NCBI GenBank assembly: GCA_030280995.1
Contig: JASXTE010000001.1
Location: 6,722,501-6,786,500, forward strand
DNA from: Hemileia vastatrix
Lineage: Eukaryota > Basidiomycota > Pucciniomycetes > Pucciniales > Zaghouaniaceae
Length of the DNA: 64,000 bases
Reading direction: 5' to 3'
Of this stretch, positions 55,363 through 64,000 are shown piece after piece. Below the pieces are notes generated by a model. The model had not been told where the DNA came from. It saw only the letters and a list, made by a program, of their open reading frames with translations, and made no database searches. The translations under genes were made by a program, and so were the position numbers. Numbering within the stretch: position 1 is the first letter of the stretch; each line of letters starts with the position of its first letter.

Positions 55363-56197
55363 TTATTTCTGTTTAAATTTTTTAAGAAGGGAGGATAAAT
55401 TTGAAATTTCTTTTTCAGGTATCCATTTATCAAACCTTAAATCTTAATAAATACTCAGTTCCTTTTTCCTTAGTAAGGATTCTTTTCTTGAGTATTTTTT
55501 CAATCTCTGATTTTTTCAAAATTTCTTCAGGTTGCTTTTTAGGCCTTCCCCTTCTTTTTGGATATAAGTCAGGATCATTTGCATGGTAAGGTTTCAATAA
55601 TGAGATAGGGAAAACTGGATGTTTCCTATCATATGGGGCATATAATAGGACTTCCACTGCATTATTACCAACCATTTTTCTTACTACAAAAGGTCCTACA
55701 AAGGGATCCTTTAATTTAACATTACCTTGTAAGTTAAAATGTAGAGTTGAAATTAGGACTTCATCTCCTTTTTTGAATTCAAATTCTTTATGAGACTTAT
55801 CCCACCTTTTCTTTTCATATTCAAATGCTTTTTGAATGCATTCTTCTGCATGTTTTCTACAAATTTATTGCATATGAATAAAGGATTCAGTACCAGGGTG
55901 TATATCTAACCTTGGTAATTTATTTAAATGATTTACTGGGGTATTTGGTATGTATCTCAGCCAGAGTTCAAATGGTTTCTTCTCTGTTACAGAATGAGTT
56001 GTGATGTTATAAGCAAATTCAAGTCCAGGAATTAATGTTACCCAGTCATGTGTGAATTTCTCATTGTCTTTGTATTCTAATCCAAAGGCAAAATATTTTC
56101 TGATCATGTCTTCAAGAGTTTGTATGATTCTTTTAGCTAAGCCATCAGTTTGTGGATGGTGTGCTGTAGACAATTTCAATTGACAACCTGATACTTC
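55363..56197 (-). pseudogene. Gypsy F integrase C-terminus and chromodomain, fragment
   Basis: Reads from the integrase catalytic region (STAHHPQTDGLAKRIIQTLE) through GLEFAYNITTHSVTEKKPFE, PFVVRKMVGNNAVEV, an AT-hook (KRRGRPKKQP) and the chromodomain (EIEKILKKRILTKEKG, then WIPEKEISNL in another frame). One nonsense codon near residue 112 of the visible part and one frame break in the chromodomain. The 5' side is cut by gypsy D. Confidence 0.8.
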
Positions 56198-56998
56198 TGT
56201 CAAGGGGTCCTTTTGGTCTAGAAGTTTTATTTGAGCTTATACAAGGATTTTTAGGGTTTTAATGGACTCTCAAAAGTAAGGTACATATTTCTTAATCAAT
56301 TTGACTGTTTTACTCAAATAATAAGAGGTAGTGTTAAATCTTAATATATTTTATAGATTAGAAATACATTGATGTAAATACTAATGTTATAAAGTATAGA
56401 AATAATTATTGATTTGTTGTGAATGTAATAAGTAAGTAAGTAAGGAATGAATCAAAAAGATAAAAAAGAAAAGGCCTTTTATAGGCAATATGTGAGAAAA
56501 TAGAACACGGAATTACCACCCCCTAGTACAAGAGTATGAGAGGGAAAACTTAAATAAAGAGAGTATGTGAAATAATAAGAGTAAGTCTAAATAGTGCGTA
56601 AATAAAAGTATTTATTTTATTTAAAATAAAGCTATGAACCCTTTAGTCCATCACATTTTAGTGTAAGAACATTTGATTTGAAATATAGAATCAATAAAAT
56701 CTAATTAAAGGAATTTGAAAAAAGTATTTTTTCTTTTTATAATTTTATATTTTTTTAATACTAATTTTTATTCCCATCTCATCTGTATTATTGAGCACAG
56801 TGTTTGGGAGTAAAAATATATGTGGGACAATTACTTATTTTTATTAATTAATTACTTAGTGTACTTAGTTAGTTAATTGTAATTAATACATAAGTATTTA
56901 AGAAATAATTAATTATTAATAAGGATCTAAAAGGCGTGGCTTCACCTCAGTAAGATAATTAATTATTTTACTGGGTAAATCTAGTAGCCTGGCTGACA
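56198..56998 (-). repeat. Gypsy D 3' LTR
   Basis: 801 bp, minus-strand TGTCAGCCAGGC to CCCCTTGACA, so a regular TG...CA LTR. TATAAAAGG at 56477-56483. Related to, but clearly diverged from, the gypsy C LTR. Confidence 0.88.
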
Positions 56999-57010
56999 CT
57001 CCCTCACTCT
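56999..57010 (-). promoter_or_regulatory. Gypsy D polypurine tract
   Basis: AGAGTGAGGGAG before the 3' LTR on the minus strand. Confidence 0.8.
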
Positions 57011-57030
57011 AAAAAAACAATAAAAAAATG

Positions 57031-60000
57031 CTATGATTTTTTCTTTTTATACTTTTTTAATAGAGTAGGAAGATTTGATATCTCCTTCCCAGATATCCAA
57101 GAATCATATTCAGATGATATATTCTTGAATCTCAATAAGTATTCTGTACCTTTTTCAGCAGTCACTAATCAGTCATTCAGAATTTTGTCAATTTCTGCTG
57201 TTTCAGTGATTTCATTTGGGATTTTCTTTGGTCTTCCCCTCCTTTTTGGAAATAAATCACTATTGGATCTGTAAGGTTTCAGAAGAGATATTGGAAAAAC
57301 AGGATGTTTTCCGTCATATGGAGAATACAAAATAACCTCAACTGCATTATCTCCAATCATTCTTCTGACAACAAATGGACCAACAAATGGACCAACAAAT
57401 GGGTCTTTCAATTTGTTATTGCCTTGTAAATTGAAGTGGACTGTAGAAATCAACACTTCATCACCCTTTTTAAAATTTTATTCTTTATGGGATTTATCCC
57501 ATCTCTTCTTCTCATATTCAAATGATTATTCAATACATTTTTTAGCATGATTCCTGCAAAGTTGTTGCATTTGAAGAAAAGATTTTACACCAGGATGTAT
57601 ATCCAATTTAGGTATTTTGTTATTGAGAATTTTGGCAGGAGTATTTGGAACATATCCAAGCCAGAGCACAAAAGGCTTTCTTTGAGTAACAGAATGAACA
57701 GTGCTATTATAAGTGAATTCCAACCCAGGAAGTAAGGTAACCCAATCATGAGTGAATCTGTCATTATCTTTATACTCAAGGCCAAAGGCACAATACCTTC
57801 TAATCATGTCCTCTAAAGTCTGAATCATTCTTTCAGCTAAGCCATCAGTCTGTGGGTAATGGGAAGTAGAAAGTTTCAGATCACAACCACAAACATCCAT
57901 CAGAGACATCCAAAATTCAAAAGAAAATTTAGGGTCTCTGTCAGAGATTATGGCTTTAGGAAAACCAGCAGTATTGAACATATGAGACCACCATAAGAAA
58001 GCTAATTCTTTAGTGGAAACATCCTTGTGGGTAGGGATAAATTTACACATTTTTGTGAATCTGTTCACAATAACCCAACAAGAGTTATAACTGTCTTTAC
58101 CAGCAATAGGTAATCCTGTTACAAAATCCATGTTTATTATTTGCCATGGTGCATCAGGAGGTTCAATATGCTGCATTAATCCAGCTCTCTTACCAGTCAA
58201 TCTTTGTGATTTTTGGCAAGAATCACAAGATTCAACATATAATTTGGTGTCCTCAGACATATCAACCCACCAAGCAGTGTTTTTAATTCTGATCATTGTT
58301 TTGTCAAGATCAAAATGTCCAGCTAATATGCCATCATGACAAATTTTCAAGATGATTTCTTTCATAGAAGGAGGAATAACAATGACATTACTCAACTTTC
58401 TTCTATAATATAGATATCCTTCATCAATTGAAAATTTACCTTTTTCCAAAGCTTTTTGGTACTTTGGTGGAAGGTTTTTAATTAATGCTTGTATTGAAGC
58501 ATTCTTTGGATCATTTAATATGGTGCATAACTTTTTTAAGTCAGTTTCCTTATCATATGAATCCATAATAAGCTGTAATAGCTCTTCCTCCATATCAACC
58601 ACATATATCCCATGAATATGAATGATTTCATCCTCAGGATCATAAGCAGGATTAGAGTCATCATTTGGTAAAGGTAACCTTGATAACATGTCCACATTTG
58701 AGTGAACAATACCAGCCCTATGAATAATTGTCACTCTCCCTCTGTACTTTTGAACAGCTAACTGCCATCTGAACATATGTCTGTTAGGTGTTTTCAAATT
58801 TAAGAGGGATTTAACTGCACTTCAGTCAGTGACAAGTTCAAATTTCTGGTCATATAGGTAATAATGTAGCTTTTCTAGAGCCCACACTACAGCTAAATAT
58901 TCCAATTGAGTAGCACCATATTTCAATTCACTATTTCTCAAGGTTCTTGAAATATAACAAATTACTACTTCTGATACTTTATCATTCATCACTTGTTTTT
59001 GATGGAGGGCAGCACCCAGACCAATAAAAATGGCATCAGTATATAAAAAAATGGCTGAATAAAGTCAGGTAAAGCAAGAATAAGTGCTGACATCAAACAG
59101 TGTTTCATAGTGTCAAAAGCTCTTTGTCTTTCAGTATTCCAGACAAAAGCAACATCCTTTCTAGTTAATTGGGTAAGGGGTAAAGCTATGACTTGGTAAT
59201 TTTTAATATACTGTCTATAGTATCCACACATCCCCAAAAAACTCTGTAGCTCTCTAACTGTATTAGGAGCCTTCACCTGTTGTATGGCTGCCACTTGTTT
59301 TGGTCAACACATATCTGTAAGCCTGAAACCACATGACCAAGAACTTTTAAAGAATGGAACCCAAATTTACATTTCTTCAAAGCAAGTGTCATATTTATTT
59401 CATCCATTTTTTGAACACTTTACACAGGTGGTTGAGATGGTCCTCAAATTTTTTTGAGAATATAATGATATCATCAATATAAACCATCAGCCATCCTTCA
59501 ATTATCTCTTGATGGAATGTGTTATCCATGACTTTTTGAAAAACTGAAGGGGCATTTTTAGGGCCAAATGGCATCCTAATATACTTATAAATACCCATAT
59601 GAGTAGCAATCATCAGAAAATTCTGAGAATTTTTCTCAACAGGTACCTGGTGATATCCCTTATTTCCATCCAAACAACTGATATATTTAGCACCCTGTAA
59701 GGTAGCATGTATAGAGCTAATTCTAGGCAAAGGATAGATATCATCAACAGTATAAGTATTTAGTGCTCTATAATCACCACATAACCTGGCTTTATCTTTC
59801 TCATAAAAAATTAGGACAGGTGAGATAACACAATATTTAGGTGTTTCAACTACCTTTTCAATAATATTCATTTTTAAAAGGGTAGAGATATTATCTTCAA
59901 TATCTTTTCTCTTTTTGGGAGAAGCAGGATAAGGCTTCTTCTTTAAACTAGGTGGTATATCAGTTAATGGGCAAGACAATGAAAGTTTCATTTCTTCTTT

Positions 60001-63000
60001 AACTAATCCCAGTTCATGTGACCCATGAGCAAAGGCCATAGGAAAAGATTTTATCAAGTTAATGATGGAATCTTTATCCTCACCAGAAAGTTGTTCTCCA
60101 AAAGAAGCATTGTCAATTTCAGACATAAGGGCATGCATTTCTTTTGTAGATCTTCTTTTATATTGAACTACAGAATTACATGTGTTCAATCCTGGTTTTA
60201 ATAATATTTTGGAGGAAGAAATCTTTAATTTCCTCTTCCCATTCTTCCCCATTGTGAAACATTGGTTTGAGGGATCCAATTTTATGCCATATTTGGTTAA
60301 AATATCATTCCCTACAATAAACCAATTGCTTAAGTTATCATTTTTCATGACAACAAAATCACAAATAGCTCTTACAAACCCATGGTTATATTTAAAAAAC
60401 ACTGTGGCTTTGTATTTACCAATTTGGGACAAAAAAGAGCCATAACCTCTCCAATTTTCAGAAATGATAGGCATCAGTTTTGATTTATAGTCTTGATCCA
60501 CTGAAGCAAGTGCTCTTTCAGAAACTACACTTCCTCCAGCTCCAGAATCCAGAACAACTTCAATGCTGGTTCCATTAATCAAGACTGGTGCCTTGAGAGG
60601 GGCAATATCAAGTGAGTTATCCTTAATGTTCTTTATGATCTCAGCATCTTCCACTGTGGATAAAGCATTATTATCAATATCAATAGTATTTAAATAATGA
60701 ATATCCTCTTCCATAATCAAGATTTCTTGTTGAGATTCATATGAAATATTGCTGGCACAATCACTTGACGTATCATCCAGTGCTACTGTGTCATCAGCAT
60801 GCTCCTCTGTTTTTTCTACAAGATTTATCTTCTAGTCACAAACATGGACTTTCTGCCAAGGCTTGTTACATTTGAAGCAAGTATTTGTTGCATACTTTTT
60901 TGGTGCAACAGGGGCAGAAGGTTTACCAACCTTTTCCAGAGGTTTCTGTTGGTAAGTGGAGGGTTTCTCCAAAGGGGTCCTAGGAATGAGTCTTCTGGCA
61001 TCATACTTGTTGTTTAGAAGGATCTCATTGCAAGTATTAATGAAAGAAGAGGGTTCTCTGGAGAACTCAGTCCTAGTCACTATCAAGTCTCTCAGAGACA
61101 TTGGTAATGTATAAAGGATCCTGTCCTTCCATATGTCAAACTCCATATTTGGGTCCATTGCCCTTAAGATTTTTACAAGTTTCATTAAAAACTCAATAGG
61201 TTTATCAGTAGAAGAGCTATATCTAGTTTCATCATACTGCCTTTGTTGAGCCATTCTGAACTTGGAGCCACAAAATTGTGCTTTAATTAATTTCTTCCAA
61301 TCATCCAATGAGTAGTCATTCCCATCCAGGAGAACAGATTCATACCACATTAGGGCAACATTAGTAAACAAAGAAATTAACTTGGACACAATTTCCTCAT
61401 CTGGGAGTTTGTAAGAATTTTTTAAGTTATCAATTCTGCAAATAAATTGTTGCCAATCAGAGGAAGAATCACCATCAAATGTTGGGTACTGGTCAAGGTT
61501 TAGCCAATTCTTTTGATTTGAAGGAGTCTCCTTAGTACAATCTTGTTTCTGAGTAAGGAGCAGCTGTAACTTCTCTATTTGTGCAGTAATCTCATTGTTA
61601 AATCCCTCTGTTAAAGGTCCTGGTGCATCATTAATTTTTAATGGAAACTCAGGGGTATCAACATGTATTTCTGGAACCAATTTCCTTTTAGATGAACTAG
61701 CCACAGGTAACTCTGAAGCATCCTGTACTATTTGTTCCTTCAAAGAAATTTCAGAATACTTTTGATCAATAAACAATGAGTTCAATTTCTCCTCAATGGT
61801 TGTTAGTCTAGTTTTCAATCTTGGAAGACTAGATAAACTCTCATTGATTGTTGCAAAAGATAACTGATTCTTATTTTGAAAAGATGAAAAATGGTCATCC
61901 AATCTTTTCAGATTCATCTTATCTATCTCCACCTCCTGGCAACAGGCAGATACAGTATCTTTCAGTTTAGAAAAATTATTTTTTATATTTTGCCATAAAG
62001 CAACTTTCTTTTCATGGGTTGCTTTGTAATGAGACAATTCATCAGAAACTCTCTGTGATTCACTTCTTAATGCTTGATAACCCTGATCAGTTAACAAACT
62101 ATTATATTTCTGAGTCAATTGCATGTTGTTCATTATATGGATTTGTTTGGAAATAATATTTCTCAAATATTCATCATTGATGTTAGCTACATCTGGAGTG
62201 TTTCTCAGTAAGGAAACAGAGTAACTTTCCAGCATCTCATAAAACTCAGGTTCAAGTGTCTCATCAATAATAGCCATATCAGGATTTATCATTGAAGTAG
62301 CAATCAGAACTAAAGGATTAGATACATTTGAAATTTGAGTAATTTGTCTACTGTTCTCTAGAGGTCTCACAGTCTCATCTCCTCTTCCATAATTACCTGA
62401 GGGAACTGAATTAGTTACAAGAAATGGTACTTGAGAATCAATAGAGAGGCTTACCAAGGTTTTCTGGGCAAGATCATATTTATTTTTCTTCTTCTTCCTC
62501 CTTGATAGGGGTGAGGAGGTGTTGGGTTGACTTGGTTGTGTCTGGATGGACCTGCTTGGGGCGTCTGTTGGGTTTGAGCCAGGTAATCCCACTGAGTGTT
62601 CAGCCAATCCCACTTCCACTTGGATACTTCCACCTTCTCTGGCTGCTGGGGAGCCAATTGCTGAAGATCCCTGTGGGGAGGAGGTTTCCTCTTCTCTTGA
62701 AGAAAAGCATCTATTTTTCTTACCTTTTCTTCGAGAGCATCTACCTTTGACCTCAATTTCAAGTTTTCTGTCCTTAGTTCCTTTATATGTGTTGACAGGT
62801 TCTTTAATTGTTGAGGCAATTGCATCTTTTTTATCTTGAAGCCTTTTGGAAGTCCTTCTGGGGGGTTTATAATAGGTTTCTGTTCCTGAGTTTCCACCAG
62901 AACTTCCACTTCCTCCATTTCTACATCCTGATTGGGGCAATGATTGATCAATTTGAGCTAATTTTCTATTTAAATGGGAACTTACAGAAGTAGCATCATC

Positions 63001-63057
63001 ATAATCAATCGAATTCAATTCTTCTTCACGTGCAGAAGAGAGACCTTGATCAGTCAT
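57031..63057 (-). pseudogene. Gypsy D Gag-Pol polyprotein, one nonsense codon in gag and several breaks in pol
   Basis: Starts MTDQGLSSAREEELNSID. Open from 63057 to a TAG at 60832-60834 (after the knuckle CFKCNKPWQKVHVC), then open to about 59400: protease VVLDSGAGGS near 60540, reverse transcriptase CGDYRALNTYTVDD and VYIDD near 59490. A frameshift near 59410 and others near 59300, 59050 and 58800 break RNase H. Integrase is open at 58797-57526 (HDGILAGHF, CDSCQKSQ, MDFVTGLPI, SDRDPKF, LAERMIQTLEDM). The tail 57456-57169 has a tandem duplication (PFVGPFVGPFVV), an AT-hook (KRRGRPKKIP) and the chromodomain start. Inactive but much better kept than A or E. Confidence 0.88.
62451..62951 (-). 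CDS. Overlapping +1-frame ORF in gypsy D gag, coiled coil
   Basis: 166 codons, starting MINHCPNQDVEMEEVEVL, +1 relative to Gag, which is open over the same bases. Contains PPEGLPKGFKIKKM, a heptad coiled coil (LSTHIKELRTENLKLRSKV, DALEEKVRKIDAFLQEK), VSKWKWDWLNTQWDYLAQ, HPYQGGRRRK and ends at PRKPW. By eye it is at least as well conserved against gypsy C as the Gag frame across the same stretch. The Gag frame here is low-complexity and rich in Ser, Gly, Lys and Arg. Function unknown. Confidence 0.65.
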   Translation of the reverse strand: MINHCPNQDVEMEEVEVLVETQEQKPIINPPEGLPKGFKIKKMQLPQQLKNLSTHIKELRTENLKLRSKVDALEEKVRKIDAFLQEKRKPPPHRDLQQLAPQQPEKVEVSKWKWDWLNTQWDYLAQTQQTPQAGPSRHNQVNPTPPHPYQGGRRRKINMILPRKPW

Positions 63058-63877
63058 TTCTAGTTTTTACTGCAATGAGAGAGGAGAAAATAAGATGAAT
63101 TAATTTATATTTTTACTTTATATTAAAAAGAAAAAAAATAAAATAAAATTTTTCAGGATGAAATCAACTAAAATAATAATCAATTTATTAATTCAAAACA
63201 ATTTAAAACCAGGATTATAATATGATCAACTGAAGAAATAAATTTAAATTTTTTATTAACAATTTTATGAGAATTATTATCAGGATTTTTAAATCAACTG
63301 AATACTTAACTACCAGGACTTAATATCAACTGAAATAATTAAATATGAATTCTATAAAATTTTATTGTCAGGACAATTTGTCAACTGAAACAAATAAAAT
63401 TAAATTTATCAGGACAAAATTCAACTGAATATTATAATAATTAATTTTTAAAATATAATTTTTATTACTTCTAGGACTAAGAACACAATTGCTCTATTAT
63501 TGTCAACTAGGAAAAATAAAAAAAATAAAAAAAAATAATTCCAATTTACTTGACATCTCCCCCTGTAATATGAGCAAATTAATGCCACTTACAGAGTGCT
63601 GAGTAAAAGGAAATACATAGAGTATGAAGAGTGCAAAGTGACCCACGAATAGTAATCAATAATTACCATGAAATATATAACTATCAGATAGTATATAAGC
63701 TTAAGTTTTGGAGTGCGGTTCAATTCCCGTTTGCAGCAAAAAATAAGTCAGGTGATGTATGATGTTTGTCGTTTTCGTTGTCCAATTGTCCTTATAGGTA
63801 CCTCAATGGCAATGGCTCCACGGCCTCCGGTCCTCAAGATATCGATGCGCCGTCAACGATTCGGAAAGGCTCCCAAT
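63058..63877 (-). other. Gypsy D 5' leader
   Basis: Short CAGGAC...TCAACTGAA units recur at 63200-63500. A tRNA-like block on the plus strand spans 63690-63737 (GGTTCAATTCC at 63717-63727, GTTTGCAGCA after it). The primer-site region ATTGGGAGCCTTTCC lies next to the LTR. Confidence 0.6.
63690..63737 (+). other. tRNA-like block, antisense to gypsy D
   Basis: Same layout as 44340-44396: AGTATATAAGC, TTAAGTTTTGGAG, a B-box-like GGTTCAATTCC, then CGTTTGCAGCA. Confidence 0.4.
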
Positions 63878-64000
63878 TTTCAAGGTGTCCTTTTGGTCTA
63901 GAAATTTTATTTGAGCTTATACGAGGATTTTTAGGGTTTTAATGGACTCTCAAAAGTAAGGTACATATTTCTTAATCAATTTTACTGTTTTACTCAAATA
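63878..64000 (-). repeat. Gypsy D 5' LTR, partial
   Basis: 123 bp matching 56200-56320 of the 3' LTR; it continues beyond the window. Confidence 0.9.

Larger units (their letters stand above)
53722..56197 (-). mobile_element. Gypsy F: 3' end of a third gypsy lineage, truncated
   Basis: 3' LTR from about 53722 (left border uncertain) to 55183, polypurine-like region 55184-55205, and the C-terminal part of pol to 56197, where the LTR of gypsy D begins. The rest is not in the window. Confidence 0.65.
56198..64000 (-). mobile_element. Gypsy D: Ty3/gypsy retrotransposon, runs off the window
   Basis: 3' LTR 56198-56998, polypurine tract 56999-57010, Gag-Pol trace 57031-63057, leader, and the start of the 5' LTR at 63878. 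It inserted into gypsy F. The outer right border and target duplication lie outside the window. Confidence 0.9.

Overview
The window looks like a transposon-choked, AT-rich stretch of a basidiomycete nuclear genome, most likely a rust fungus (Pucciniales; an Austropuccinia- or Puccinia-type genome is my best guess, inferred from the kinds of transposon proteins, not proven). Introns are 55-80 bp with GT-AG ends, CpG is scarce, and nothing resembles an operon, CRISPR array or bacterial gene. Only one ordinary host gene is visible: the 5' part of a VPS17-like retromer sorting nexin on the minus strand at 1-1220, cut by the window edge.

The rest is mobile DNA in layers. (1) 1480-3107: a 5'-truncated, frameshifted LINE tail (RNase H, zinc knuckle, AAAT-rich tail). 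(2) 3110-18822: a Tc1/mariner-type element (TA duplication, terminal inverted repeats of about 370-380 bp) with two convergent genes. A copia element (LTRs 3221-3390 and 14270-14439, duplication TTTTT) sits in its left inverted repeat, and a PIF/Harbinger-like element (3840-9962, duplication ATT) sits in the copia RNase H domain. (3) 19387-19909: the N-terminal half of a Myb/NAM-type transposon protein, broken by gypsy element A (19910-32741, minus). The 3' LTR of A is split by a second Harbinger-like element (20507-24545). (4) 33281-45362: a composite gypsy insertion flanked by one TGTTT duplication. It holds a nearly intact minus-strand element (C) plus an inverted gag-pol segment (B) and three LTR copies or fragments. 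It interrupts the C-terminal half of a NAM-type gene in frame. (5) 45558-53690: gypsy E (plus, decayed). (6) about 53722-56197: gypsy F (minus, truncated). (7) 56198-64000: gypsy D (minus), whose 5' LTR runs off the window.

The gypsy copies form one related group. They have LTRs starting TGTCAG, a G-rich polypurine tract before the 3' LTR, a Gag-Pol in a single frame (protease, reverse transcriptase, RNase H, integrase, AT-hook, chromodomain), long 5' leaders with short repeats, and a tRNA-like block on the antisense strand of the leader. The observations I rate highest are (a) a second reading frame overlapping the start of gag, at +1 in all four copies that cover it, encoding a coiled coil; and (b) the composite B/C insertion, which looks like a rearranged cDNA that integrated as one unit.

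Elements are called mariner, copia, Harbinger-1/2 and gypsy A-F here for convenience only. Identities come from motif reading by eye; no database search was run.
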